This document shows positions 25,603 through 34,752 of a DNA stretch of 64,000 bases, piece by piece (the first letter of the stretch is position 1; every line of letters starts with the position of its first letter). Source of the DNA: Neolewinella xylanilytica. Lineage in GTDB: Bacteria; Bacteroidota; Bacteroidia; Chitinophagales; Saprospiraceae. The notes under the pieces are model-generated. The model was given only the letters and a program-made list of their open reading frames with translations. It searched no databases and was not told where the DNA came from. The stretch spans positions 1,426,001 to 1,490,000 of the forward strand of contig NZ_PTJC01000006.1 of NCBI RefSeq assembly GCF_002934605.1, given 5' to 3'. Position numbers and translations under genes: made by a program.

Positions 25603-26430
25603 ATGACGAACATCGAAAGCCTCTACACCTATTCGACCAGCCAATACGAGGCCGTCGACCACCTCCTGAGCATGGGGGTGGGTGCGCACTTTGCCGCACT
25701 CATTTTCTTCATTCTCCTCAGTCGTTTTATAGCCCCCCGCTACCGCACGGCTACGGCGCTGAGTTGTATCGTCATGGTTTCGGCCGGTACGATACTCTAC
25801 GGTCAATCCGGCCTCTGGGAGAACGCGTTTACCTTTGACCAAACGACGGGGCTGTATACGCCAGCGGATGCTACTTTCTCCAACGGCTACCGTTACGTGA
25901 ACTGGATGGTCACGATTCCCTGTTTGCTCACCCAGTTGCTGATCGTGCTCGATATTCGGGGCAATCAACTTTTCCGGGATGCCGGCGTGCTCATTTTGCT
26001 CGCTTGGGGCATGATCGTCACCGGCTACGTCGGCCAACTCTACGAAACCACCGACCTCATGCAACTCACGATATGGGGCGCCATTTCTACCGTGTTCTTC
26101 GTAGCGATGAACTGGATTGTCGGCACCCGCATTTTTCGCACCCTACCCCTGATGCCCCCGACCGCTTCGGGTGCGATGCGCAAGGTGTTCTGGTTGATGA
26201 TGTTCGCCTGGACGCTCTATCCCCTTGCTTACGCCGTGCCATATTTTGCGCCGAGCGCAGGGGGAGTGGTTATCCGGCAAGCCCTGTTCACCGTGGCCGA
26301 CGTCAGCAGCAAGGCGGTTTACGGCATCATGATTACCTACATTGCCCTGCAGCGCAGTGCGGCGGAAGGCTTTGAACCAGCCATGCAGGTGAATAGTCTA
26401 TCGCCACAGAAGGGGACGGTGGCCAGCTAG
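25603..26430 (+). CDS. Microbial rhodopsin with NTQ motif (predicted inward chloride pump)
   Basis: A 275-residue, seven-helix retinal protein. Helix C reads YRYVNWMVTIPCLLTQ: Asn100, Thr104 and Gln111 occupy the three positions that are D-T-D/E in proton pumps, NDQ in sodium pumps and NTQ in the known light-driven chloride pumps of marine Bacteroidota. Helix G holds the retinal Lys237 in FTVADVSSKAVYG, with Asp233 four residues before it. TGYVGQLYE and WGAISTVFF match the sodium/chloride-pump clade. No blh, crtY or other retinal-synthesis gene is in the window, so retinal must come from elsewhere. DUF2254 follows after six bases. Confidence 0.93.
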   Translation: MTNIESLYTYSTSQYEAVDHLLSMGVGAHFAALIFFILLSRFIAPRYRTATALSCIVMVSAGTILYGQSGLWENAFTFDQTTGLYTPADATFSNGYRYVNWMVTIPCLLTQLLIVLDIRGNQLFRDAGVLILLAWGMIVTGYVGQLYETTDLMQLTIWGAISTVFFVAMNWIVGTRIFRTLPLMPPTASGAMRKVFWLMMFAWTLYPLAYAVPYFAPSAGGVVIRQALFTVADVSSKAVYGIMITYIALQRSAAEGFEPAMQVNSLSPQKGTVAS

Positions 26431-26436
26431 TTCTCC

Positions 26437-27624
26437 ATGCGTACATTTTTCGTTCACGGTCGTTCCTTGTTACGGTCTATTGCCAGCCTTCCGGCACTGA
26501 TCTTTTTGATCTTCGTCGGTATTTCCTGCGTACAGTTAGCGGTAGCCTCCGACGGGTACACGCTGCCGGATGCGTTGCGTCGACTTGATTTACGCGATCT
26601 GGACACGATTCGCACCAGTCTGGCGGCGGTCATCACGGGCGTGTTCACCCTCACGATCTTCGCCTATACGATGATCATGAACGTGTTGGACCGGTCGATC
26701 AGTTCGTACTCGCCCCGGCTGCTGCCCCTGATACTCGCGGAGCGCTACCACCAGGAGATACTCGGCGTGGGAGCGGGCACGATTGCCCACAGTACGATTC
26801 TGCTTCTCGGCGTTGCCGCACCCCCCGAAGCGGTTCAACCACCCCCGTTGGCGGTGGCGAGTGCCAGCTTCTTTGCCGTGTCGAGCCTGATCCTATTCAT
26901 CTATTTCATTCACCGGGTATCCAGGAGCATTCACGTAAATGCCTTGCTCTACAAATCCTATCGGCACACTGCATCCTGCCTCGGGGAACAGGGGAAACGC
27001 TCCGGTCGGCTATCCTGGTCGGAATCGTCCCCCCCCACGGAGGGCGACGTCTTGCTGGCCAACCGTTGTGGCTACCTGAATGCAGTAGACTTCGACGGTC
27101 TTCTTCGCCGGGGCGGAGTTACGGAAGTCGTGGTCCGGCCAGGGGCATTTGTCTACTTCGGGGATCCCCTCTTTCGGTTCCGATCCGGACATTCGGCCGG
27201 CGGAAGCCTGGAAGCCTACTATGCGGTATCGGAAAACGAACCTATCGACGTAGCTGCGGTAGGCTTCAAACACCTGGTGGAGGTGGCCATTAAGGCAGCT
27301 AGTCCGGCTTTGAACGACCCGGCTACCTCCCTCACCGCCATTCATTACCTGGTACAACTCTTTGAATTGTGGGCCGGGGTGGGGTGCTTTAATACCATTG
27401 AGATCGATGGCCGCACCCTTCGGATCAATGCGTGGTCGCCCCAGGAGCTGATCGAAACCACCTTCGCTGAGCTTCGACGCTACCTGAGCGACGATCCGTG
27501 GGGGAGGGCGTCGATCGGGGACGGTTTGAAGCGCATCGAGCGCGCCTTCCAGGCGGCCGGAAACCAAGCAGCCGCGGCAACGGCAAGACTGGAGCTAGCC
27601 CGACTGACCGGCCAGGGGACCTGA
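26437..27624 (+). CDS. DUF2254 family membrane protein
   Basis: A 395-residue protein with about four N-terminal membrane helices (LPALIFLIFVGISCVQLAVA; a second near SLAAVITGVFTLTIFAYTMI; two more before residue 165) and a cytosolic C-terminal domain. The signature DRSISSYSPRLLPLILAER and the later IDVAAVGFKHLVEVAIKAAS with LNDPATSLTAIHYL are typical of DUF2254, a family of unknown function. It begins six bases after the rhodopsin stop, so it is almost certainly in the same transcript. Its last 30 bases overlap the 3' end of the opposite-strand fusion gene. Confidence 0.88.
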   Translation: MRTFFVHGRSLLRSIASLPALIFLIFVGISCVQLAVASDGYTLPDALRRLDLRDLDTIRTSLAAVITGVFTLTIFAYTMIMNVLDRSISSYSPRLLPLILAERYHQEILGVGAGTIAHSTILLLGVAAPPEAVQPPPLAVASASFFAVSSLILFIYFIHRVSRSIHVNALLYKSYRHTASCLGEQGKRSGRLSWSESSPPTEGDVLLANRCGYLNAVDFDGLLRRGGVTEVVVRPGAFVYFGDPLFRFRSGHSAGGSLEAYYAVSENEPIDVAAVGFKHLVEVAIKAASPALNDPATSLTAIHYLVQLFELWAGVGCFNTIEIDGRTLRINAWSPQELIETTFAELRRYLSDDPWGRASIGDGLKRIERAFQAAGNQAAAATARLELARLTGQGT

Positions 27625-30525
27625 AGTCGGTCGCATGGCGTCTTCGCGGCATACCCGGTCGAGATAGGCACAAAGCAGTTCGGCGTTGTCCCGGGTAAAG
27701 CACATCGGGGGTTTGATCTTCAGCACATTGTCGTCCGGCCCGTCGGTACTCATCAAAAAACCGAGCTCCCGCATCCGCTGCTTCAGGTAGGCAGCTCTTG
27801 GGCCATCCGGGTGGCCTCGGCTGTCGCGCAACTCCACCCCGAGGAAGAGGCCTTGGCCGCGTACGTCGGTGATAACCGGGTGTCGATGCCGCAGTTCATC
27901 GAGCATGCCCACCAGGTAGTTTCCCGTTTGGGCCGCGTTCTCCCGGAGTCCCTCCCGTTTGACCGTATCAAGGACGCTCATTCCCACGGCTGCACTTACC
28001 GGGTTCCCACCAAAGGTGTTGAAGTATTCCATGCCGTTGGCGAAGGCTTCCGCTACCCGGGGGGTGCAGACGACCGCCCCGATCGGATGCCCGTTGCCGA
28101 TCGGTTTGCCGATGGTCACGATATCGGGTAGGACGCCCTGGCTCTCGAAGGCCCACCAATGAGCACCGGTGCGACCAACGCCCGTTTGTACCTCATCGGC
28201 GATGCATATTCCCCCCGTGGCCCGGATAGCGCGGTAGAGCCGCGGCAGGAATCCCGGCGGCAGCACGATCTGTCCGGCACAGCTTAGGATGGTTTCGCCG
28301 ATGAACGACCAGGTTCCTGGGGGTAATGCCGTTAGCTCCCGAAAATCGGGCCCGGGAAGGTCGTAGATAAAGGTATGCTTCGGTCGCCCTTTTCCCCCAG
28401 GACGGCCGAACTTATAGCTGCTTACCTCGACGCTCCGGCTGGTATTTCCGTGATAGCCCATCTCCATGGCGGCTACCTGGCGGTTGCCCGTGACCGCTTC
28501 GGCCATGCGCAGGGCCAGGTCGTTAGCTTCGCTGCCGGAATTCACGACGTGGACCACCGATAAGCCTTCGGGCAGGGTAGCAACCAAGGCTTCGGCAAAT
28601 TCCAACACCGCCGGGTGAAGGTAGCGGGTATTGGTATTGAGTACCGCCAGTTGCCGCCGGGCCGCCTCGACTACCGCTGGATGCTCGTGCCCTACGTGGG
28701 CGACATTGTTAACCGTGTCGAGGAACCGTCGGCCGGTGTCGTCGTAAAGGTACTGGCGGTACCCCCGCAGCATCTGCAACGGCTGGCGATAGCTGACACT
28801 AAGACCGTATCCGAGTCGTCGTTTCCTGGCGTCCAGAAGCGTCGGAACCGGATACATCACGGAGGCTTCCGCGGGGAGGCTACCCGGCTGTAAGGTGCGG
28901 GGATCGGGACACAGACCTAACCACACGTCCCGCTCTTCGGGGTATGCGACGCCGGGATAATCCACTCCCATATCCAGTAGGTCCAGGAGTACCTGAAAGT
29001 GGAGGTGAGGAGGCCATCCGCCATTGCCGTCGGTACCGCCGAGTTTGGCAATTGGTTGTCCGGCTTGCACCCGCGCTCCGGCGCCCCAGTGTTGAAGCGA
29101 TTCGTACGCCAAATGCCCGTAAAGGGTGTAAAAAGTCAGCCCGGGCAACGGGGTGTGCGCGATCAGTACCGTGCCACCGTACCCGCCCGGGGTGGGATCA
29201 ATACCGGTGGCGTATATCTCCCCGTCGAGTGGGGCGAACACCGTTTCGTTGGCCGTCGCCGTCCAGAAATCCAGGCCCAGGTGCACGCTCCGCCAGCGGG
29301 GGCCCGCGTTGCCCAATCCCTGAAAGGCGTCCGTCGTGTACACCGGACGCACTTCCCCGTAACCGCCTACGGCAACTTCCGCCCCGCTGTCTTCCAGCAG
29401 GCGGCGGAGTAAGGTGACGAAGCGGGGCAGTTCCCAAAAGTTGGCGTTCCCGCCGAGCTGAGTGCTGCCTACACTGAGGTCGAGAGGGAGGATCTTGCCG
29501 AGCCGACCCAGGACGGGATGACAGGCTGCGGTAGTCACCCAACGGTCGTATGCATCCCGGGTGGCATGAGCCGAAAACCCCGCGGCTAGCCGGAAGGTGG
29601 CCCGGGCCAGCCTCGGCGGTAAGGTTCGCCAGCGGTTGAGCAGATCCCAGGCGGGGGCTTCGGAAACGGACAGGTAAGGATTATCCGGCTGTAGCGGCCG
29701 GTTCTCCGCGGCGATGGTCACGGTCAGCAATAGCCGGGCAGCGATCAGGTCGTACAGCACCTCCACCTCGGCTTCGGAAAGGGGGCTGGCGCTGTGGTAC
29801 CCTTCCACCAACCTTCGCATGGCGCCCAGCGGGTCGGGTTGCTGCATGCCGGCGTAGGCGCAAGCCACGGCTACCTCACTGACGGATACCGTATGGACGG
29901 TGTCGCCGAAATCGATGATCCCCGTTACGCGACCACCGTCGTTGACGATCAGGTTGTGCTCGTGGGCGTCGTTGTAGCACACCGAACGGGGTAGGGCCTC
30001 CCAGTCGAGTCGATTTAGTCGGGAGAGAAAATATTCCGCCAGGCGCCGTTGGTCGGGATCCAGGTGGACGAGGCGGTCATGACAGGATTCCACCCGAAGG
30101 GGGTCCCATTTATACACCCGTCGCACCGCCGGGTAATCCAGATCGCTCAAGGCCCGGTGCAATCGCCCGACTTGCTCGCCCCAGGCGCGAAGGATGGTAT
30201 CGGTGATGGGATTGCGCTCGGACAGCAGGCGGCCGGGTACCCAGCGATAGAGGTGCAGCCAGTAGTCGACCCCCAACCATGGAACCTCGATCGACCCCAC
30301 TACGATCGGAACGGAAAAGGGTAGGGATTTACCGGACAGGTGGCTCAGTACCGGTGCCTGATCGAAGTGGTCCGGGTGACGGATTTTGACGAGGTATTCC
30401 GCTCCCGCGGCAGTCCGTAGAAAATAATTCCGGTCGACCTCGCCCGGGAGGGAGGCCAGGCTGTCGATCTCCGATTCCGGGATGCTCAACTCCGATAGCG
30501 CGGCGTATAGACGCGCCATATCCAT
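27595..30525 (-). CDS. Kinase / M23 peptidase-like / class-III aminotransferase fusion
   Basis: The ATG at 30525 gives 976 residues with three domains. Residues 1 to about 300 are an aminoglycoside/hydroxylysine-kinase-type phosphotransferase, with CYNDAHEHN (catalytic Asp and Asn) and GIIDFGD. Residues 385-540 resemble an M23 zinc peptidase, keeping the ligands in VHLGLDFW (H-x3-D) and PPHLHFQ, plus YGHL. Residues 560-976 are a class-III PLP aminotransferase, with [19 protein letters not shown] and the PLP Lys near 807 in TIGKPIGNG. The aminotransferase is closest in type to the ammonia-phospholyases that split phosphoethanolamine or phosphohydroxylysine, and a kinase in the same chain would make that phosphorylated amine. 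There is no signal peptide, so the role of the M23 part is unclear. Confidence 0.92.
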   Translation of the reverse strand: MDMARLYAALSELSIPESEIDSLASLPGEVDRNYFLRTAAGAEYLVKIRHPDHFDQAPVLSHLSGKSLPFSVPIVVGSIEVPWLGVDYWLHLYRWVPGRLLSERNPITDTILRAWGEQVGRLHRALSDLDYPAVRRVYKWDPLRVESCHDRLVHLDPDQRRLAEYFLSRLNRLDWEALPRSVCYNDAHEHNLIVNDGGRVTGIIDFGDTVHTVSVSEVAVACAYAGMQQPDPLGAMRRLVEGYHSASPLSEAEVEVLYDLIAARLLLTVTIAAENRPLQPDNPYLSVSEAPAWDLLNRWRTLPPRLARATFRLAAGFSAHATRDAYDRWVTTAACHPVLGRLGKILPLDLSVGSTQLGGNANFWELPRFVTLLRRLLEDSGAEVAVGGYGEVRPVYTTDAFQGLGNAGPRWRSVHLGLDFWTATANETVFAPLDGEIYATGIDPTPGGYGGTVLIAHTPLPGLTFYTLYGHLAYESLQHWGAGARVQAGQPIAKLGGTDGNGGWPPHLHFQVLLDLLDMGVDYPGVAYPEERDVWLGLCPDPRTLQPGSLPAEASVMYPVPTLLDARKRRLGYGLSVSYRQPLQMLRGYRQYLYDDTGRRFLDTVNNVAHVGHEHPAVVEAARRQLAVLNTNTRYLHPAVLEFAEALVATLPEGLSVVHVVNSGSEANDLALRMAEAVTGNRQVAAMEMGYHGNTSRSVEVSSYKFGRPGGKGRPKHTFIYDLPGPDFRELTALPPGTWSFIGETILSCAGQIVLPPGFLPRLYRAIRATGGICIADEVQTGVGRTGAHWWAFESQGVLPDIVTIGKPIGNGHPIGAVVCTPRVAEAFANGMEYFNTFGGNPVSAAVGMSVLDTVKREGLRENAAQTGNYLVGMLDELRHRHPVITDVRGQGLFLGVELRDSRGHPDGPRAAYLKQRMRELGFLMSTDGPDDNVLKIKPPMCFTRDNAELLCAYLDRVCREDAMRPTSGPLAGQSG

Positions 30526-30749
30526 CACCGGGTACCGATTTTCTCCGGGAAAGCGGAGACGGGGAGTACCCGCGAAAAAGCGTTGCCGTTCAGAACATTG
30601 GTGAGTCTATTCAGCACACCGGAGACCGACCATAGCATAAAACCGGGACAGAAGCGTAAATTCATATGTGCGTAACCCAATAAATATGGGGTACGAAATG
30701 TCGCTTTATCTATGAGAACACTTTTTTTGATGATTGACTGAATTGAGAC

Positions 30750-30829
30750 TTTGAGACAAACATAAGCTGCCGGTTCAGCCGGACTACACTCGCTCACCCG
30801 AAATTTAGATTTCGGGTGACTTTTTTTTT
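30750..30829 (+). ncRNA. Candidate small RNA ending in a strong terminator
   Basis: This intergenic stretch has two possible hairpins, CCGG-TTCAG-CCGG and then CACCCGAAAT-TTAG-ATTTCGGGTG, followed by nine T. No + strand gene ends upstream, as the nearest is the minus-strand fusion gene starting at 30525, so the terminator needs its own transcript. A weak promoter-like TTGA lies near 30732. The 5' end is a guess. Confidence 0.3.
30795..30829 (+). terminator. Intrinsic terminator without an upstream + strand gene
   Basis: CACCCGAAAT (30795-30804) pairs perfectly with ATTTCGGGTG (30809-30818); T-run at 30821-30829. It lies 140 bases before the histidine kinase. The rest of 30526-30970 holds no convincing gene; a 113-codon minus-strand frame there has no recognisable features. 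Confidence 0.8.
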
Positions 30830-30970
30830 GGCGCACGCCTAAACGGCTGATTTGGTTTAATATCATAAATTACTGTCTAGCTGTTGTAGCTTGCTGAATG
30901 GGTAAAATATTCCCTGTTATTTTAAGGTTGTCCGTTCGATAATCTTTGGAACTCCACTCAAGTCGATTTT

Positions 30971-32842
30971 GTGTATCTCGTAAGATTATTGCTTCTCTTC
31001 ACGAGTTTTATCGTCGGTGCGTCCGTTGCGTTTGCGGGAACCGAACCCATCGCGGCGCTTACCCTGGACAAGGACCTGCAGTCCAAACTGGATCGCGCGG
31101 AGTACTTCATCCAAAGCGGGCAAACCGACCGGGCGTCCAATTTGCTCACGGATTTGTACCAAAGGCTGGCTAGCGCCAACGCATTGGACACGCCTTTCGG
31201 TCTGTGGGTCAGGCTGCGACGGGCCCGGGCCTGGGAACGTAGCCGGCGGTACTCCCCGGCAACGTCGGAATTGCTCCGCATTATCGGCGAAAGCCATCGC
31301 GCGGACCAACCGGAGATTCGTGCCCGTGCTTATTTGCTGATGGCCCTCATACATGAGCAACAGGGTCACGCCAAACGTACCCTGCGTTACCTGGAGTTGG
31401 CCCGCGAAGTGACCGAGGCGCGCCAGCTAGCCGTGGTCGAAGCCCGGCTATCCATACGGTACGCCTCCTACCATCGCCTTTTCGGGGAAAAAGATTCCGC
31501 CCTGGCGTTCAGCCAACGCGCCCTCGAGCAGGCCATAGCTCTGGATCAAACTTACGAACGGGCGATCGCGAACCTTTTGCTTAGCATGCTTTTCCGGACC
31601 ACAAACCCGATGGTCAGTGAGCAGCACCTGCGGCAGGCTAGTACGCTTTATCAGGGGTTCAATAACCCGGTTTTCTCCCTGATCATCGCACTCCACTTCA
31701 GTGATTTAAGGGTCAAGGCCGGGGCCTACGATCAAGCGTTGGTGAGCAACGATTCAGCGCTTCACTTTGCTAACTCGGTAGGGGATCGATACAGCGAGGT
31801 GGCCTCCTATTTAGGGAGCGTCTACGACGATCGATCCGGTATCCTCCGGCGACTCGGTCAGTACGATTCGGCCTTTCATTACTTAGCCCTCGGCCGTGCT
31901 TCCGAATTAGAAAATATCCAGCAGGCCCATGCGGAAAGCATAGCCGAGATTGAAGCCCGCTACCATGACGAGGAAAAGCTTCAGCTCATCGAGAAGCAGC
32001 AGGCCCAGCTGGCGGACCGGCAGCGCTGGGAATCCTGGCTCAACCGCTTCCTGTCCATCGGAGGGGTTGCGCTGCTCATTCTCATCTTTTATTACGTCCG
32101 GCTCAGAAAAGCGAATCGACTCCTGGCGGAGCAAAGCCTGCTAATCGGGCACAGCAACGAGCAACTGAATGCCTCGCTGAAGGAACAGCAGCTGCTGCGC
32201 GGGGAACTGCACCACCGAATCAAAAACAACCTGCAGGTTATCATCGGTCTGCTCGATATGCAAGCGGAGAACCTTGCGGACCCCGCCCGCCGGGTGGCGG
32301 TGGACGGCCTCATCGAGCGGGTGCACAGCATGGCGGCCATCCACGATATTCTTTACCAGGAGAGTAACCTTCACCGTATTTCCCTGCTCCGGTACGTACG
32401 CCGCATTTGCGATCATTTTCACCGCATTGCCGGTCATGACGAAGATTGCCAGTTAGAGCTGGATTTTCCGGATTGTTACTTTAATCCCGACACACTCATC
32501 CCGCTCGGCACCATGCTCAATGAGTTGAAGATGAATAGCTACAAGCACGCCCGCAGGCCGGGTATCCAACTCCGTGTCCGCGTTTCCCTGGAATTAGTCG
32601 GCGAGGAATACGTGCTGACCTACCGCGACAATGGCCCGGGTTATGCGCGGGACTATTTGAATAGCCAAGAAAGCCTTGGCTTGTACCTGCTTAAGGGGCT
32701 CAGCCGCCAGCTAAGCGGTAGGATACAAACGTACAATGATGACGGCGCCGTCACCGTCATCTATTTCAGACAAAAGAATGCGGAACCCGGCGTAAGCCCG
32801 GCAGTACAGTCCAGAACAAAAGCCGTGCCGCTCAGAACATAA
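30971..32842 (+). CDS. Sensor histidine kinase (TPR sensor, HisKA_2)
   Basis: A 623-residue kinase starting at GTG. A signal peptide (LLLLFTSFIVGASVAFAG) is followed by a periplasmic helical-repeat region, TPR-like, at about residues 35-310. A coiled-coil segment (QQAHAESIAEIEARYHDEEK) precedes a single membrane helix at about 362-377. The cytosolic part has a second coiled coil, then HisKA_2 with phosphoacceptor His414 in GELHHRIKNNLQV, and an ATPase with N box LNELKMNSYKHA and G box YRDNGPGYA. This TPR-7TM-less type is common in Bacteroidota, paired with LytTR regulators; the regulator gene follows after 64 bases. Confidence 0.92.
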   Translation: MYLVRLLLLFTSFIVGASVAFAGTEPIAALTLDKDLQSKLDRAEYFIQSGQTDRASNLLTDLYQRLASANALDTPFGLWVRLRRARAWERSRRYSPATSELLRIIGESHRADQPEIRARAYLLMALIHEQQGHAKRTLRYLELAREVTEARQLAVVEARLSIRYASYHRLFGEKDSALAFSQRALEQAIALDQTYERAIANLLLSMLFRTTNPMVSEQHLRQASTLYQGFNNPVFSLIIALHFSDLRVKAGAYDQALVSNDSALHFANSVGDRYSEVASYLGSVYDDRSGILRRLGQYDSAFHYLALGRASELENIQQAHAESIAEIEARYHDEEKLQLIEKQQAQLADRQRWESWLNRFLSIGGVALLILIFYYVRLRKANRLLAEQSLLIGHSNEQLNASLKEQQLLRGELHHRIKNNLQVIIGLLDMQAENLADPARRVAVDGLIERVHSMAAIHDILYQESNLHRISLLRYVRRICDHFHRIAGHDEDCQLELDFPDCYFNPDTLIPLGTMLNELKMNSYKHARRPGIQLRVRVSLELVGEEYVLTYRDNGPGYARDYLNSQESLGLYLLKGLSRQLSGRIQTYNDDGAVTVIYFRQKNAEPGVSPAVQSRTKAVPLRT

Positions 32843-32906
32843 TCGGTTGGATTGTCAATGGTCAATTCATCTTCGACCTAGCTAAGCACCGTGTTGAAAC
32901 CAGCAA

Positions 32907-33617
32907 ATGGACAATTTCTCGACCACCGGTTACCGAATTCTTATTCTGGAAGATGAATTTATCATCGCCGAAACCCTCACCCGGCAGCTCGAGCGTAATC
33001 ATCATGTGGTCGTCGGTCAGGCCATATCCTACGCGGAGGCCGTTAGCCTGTTCCACGACCAGCAACCGGATCTGGCGCTGCTGGATATTCGCGTAAGCGG
33101 GAACAAAACCGGCATCGATTTTGCCCATTATCTCCGTGCCCAGGAGCCCGGTATTCCCTTCATATTCCTGACCTCACAGGTCGACGCCGGATATCTCGAT
33201 CGGGTCAAACAAACCATGCCGAGCGGATGTCTGAGCAAGCCGATCCAACTAAAGAGCCTGCTGGCAACCATCGAAGTGGCCATATTCAATCACCTCTCCC
33301 AAAGGGCGGTATGTGAGGTAGTTACCCTACGGGATGGGCGGGCCACCCACCGGGTGCCCCTGAACACCATCGAGTACGTCGAAGCGGACCACGTATACGT
33401 GAAGGTGCACTTGTCCGACAACAGTAACTTGGTACTGCGGAATACCCTAAGTGACCTCGTCAGCCAGCTCGGCCAGGAAAATTTGCTCCAAACCCACCGG
33501 AGCTACGCGGTTAATCCCCAAAAGATCACCCGTTACGACCGCGACTTCGTTTACCTTCGGGAAAAGCAGGTGCCCGTAAGCCGGGGCAGACGGGCATCGG
33601 TAGAAAATCGGCTATAG
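32907..33617 (+). CDS. LytTR-family response regulator
   Basis: The receiver domain (residues 10-125) carries the acidic pair in LILEDEF, the phosphoacceptor Asp60 in PDLALLDIRVSG, Thr/Ser in IFLTSQ and Lys in CLSKPIQ. The C-terminal LytTR DNA-binding domain (about 135-236) includes TIEYVEADHVYVKVHLSDN and LLQTHRSYAVNPQKI. It is the partner of the upstream HisKA_2 kinase. LytTR regulators bind direct repeats in promoters; no target site was identified with confidence. The ion-channel gene 58 bases downstream is a candidate target or operon member. Confidence 0.93.
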   Translation: MDNFSTTGYRILILEDEFIIAETLTRQLERNHHVVVGQAISYAEAVSLFHDQQPDLALLDIRVSGNKTGIDFAHYLRAQEPGIPFIFLTSQVDAGYLDRVKQTMPSGCLSKPIQLKSLLATIEVAIFNHLSQRAVCEVVTLRDGRATHRVPLNTIEYVEADHVYVKVHLSDNSNLVLRNTLSDLVSQLGQENLLQTHRSYAVNPQKITRYDRDFVYLREKQVPVSRGRRASVENRL

Positions 33618-33674
33618 GCGGAAGTCAACATCCCCGGTGGTTCGGTATTAGGTGATGTAGCGCAACTCCCATTG

Positions 33675-34736
33675 ATGATACGATTGCTGTTCCTTTTCAT
33701 GCTTTTTACCTCCACGCTTTCCGCGCAGGATACCCTGCGGATCGGAGTAGCCCATTTTCCACCTTACACCTTCCAGGACGACGGCGGCCACTGGAACGGA
33801 ATGGCGGTGGAGCTGTGGCGTCATGTTGCCGGCGAAGCAAGGATGATTTACCAAATGATGCCGTATTCAAAGGACGACAGTCTACTAGCCGCCCTGGAAC
33901 GGGAGGAGGTAGACCTCGTTCTGGCGATGCCCATCAGCGCGCGGGCCGAGGCGCAAGTCGATTTCACCCAAGCGTTCCACCGGTCGGCCCTTGCCCTGGC
34001 GCTGCCGCCCACGAACAGCCTGTGGTCGGTCGTCACCGGCCTGTTCACCCTACAATTTCTCTACATCGTCATCGGCCTGTCGGCTCTACTCCTTATCGTC
34101 GGCTCCCTGGTGTATTTCCTGGAGCGTCGGAGTAACGACGACCAGTTCGGTGGGGAACGCTCGTTGTGGCAGGGTATCGGGTCCGGCTTCTGGTGGGCTG
34201 GCGTCACCATGACCACCATTGGGTACGGCGATAAGGCACCCACCAGCCTCCCCGGCCGGGCGGTGGCCATGCTGTGGATGTTGGTAGCTCTGGCAGTTAC
34301 CTCGAGCCTCACGGCCGCCATCATCAGTGCCACGAACGCCTCCAACGTGATCGAATTTCCGCGGGAGTTGAAGCAGAAGTCCGTCGGAGTGGTCAAGGAC
34401 TCCCCCGCGGCGGAATTCCTCCAATCCCGAAAGCAAACGTTCACTCCTTTTCAGGATGTTCAGGAAGGATTGCTGGCTCTGGACCGCGACGAGATCGAGG
34501 TGCTCGTCCACGATGCCACCGCCCTGCACCACCAGTCACGGGTCAACCCCAATCTACGGGCGTATGTGCAGGAGACCGACGCCCGGCCGGAAGCCTACGC
34601 GTTTGCCGTCCGGGAAAATAGTCCGCTCTACGAGCCCATCAACCAGGCGGTGATCGCAATTACCACCACCAGTGCCTGGCGGACCGTCGTGGATTCCTAC
34701 GATGATGGCTCTCGCTCCGCCAAGAGCTCGCAGTAA
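33675..34736 (+). CDS. Prokaryotic glutamate-receptor-like potassium channel (GluR0 type)
   Basis: The ATG at 33675 follows a TTG and leads into a signal peptide (LLFLFMLFTSTLSAQ). The first half of a bacterial periplasmic-binding-protein-type ligand domain (RIGVAHFPPYTFQDDG to FTQAFHRSALAL) is split by a pore module: membrane helix at about 125-150, pore loop with selectivity filter TTIGYGD (about 180-186), and membrane helix at about 195-222 ending TSSLTAAIISA, the counterpart of the SYTANLAA motif of ionotropic glutamate receptors. The second ligand lobe follows (KSVGVVKDSPAAEFL). This is the GluR0 layout, predicting a ligand-gated K+ channel in the inner membrane. The ligand is unknown. 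Confidence 0.9.
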   Translation: MIRLLFLFMLFTSTLSAQDTLRIGVAHFPPYTFQDDGGHWNGMAVELWRHVAGEARMIYQMMPYSKDDSLLAALEREEVDLVLAMPISARAEAQVDFTQAFHRSALALALPPTNSLWSVVTGLFTLQFLYIVIGLSALLLIVGSLVYFLERRSNDDQFGGERSLWQGIGSGFWWAGVTMTTIGYGDKAPTSLPGRAVAMLWMLVALAVTSSLTAAIISATNASNVIEFPRELKQKSVGVVKDSPAAEFLQSRKQTFTPFQDVQEGLLALDRDEIEVLVHDATALHHQSRVNPNLRAYVQETDARPEAYAFAVRENSPLYEPINQAVIAITTTSAWRTVVDSYDDGSRSAKSSQ

Positions 34737-34752
34737 TTCCGAACCGCAATTT

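Noticed and set aside
25603-26430. Sodium-pump (NDQ) or proton-pump (DTE) rhodopsin
   Set aside because: The second position is Thr104 rather than Asp, and the first is Asn100, so neither NDQ nor DTE fits.
30526-30866. 113-codon minus-strand frame upstream of the fusion gene
   Set aside because: It spans the orphan terminator, has no family features and unusual amino-acid content.
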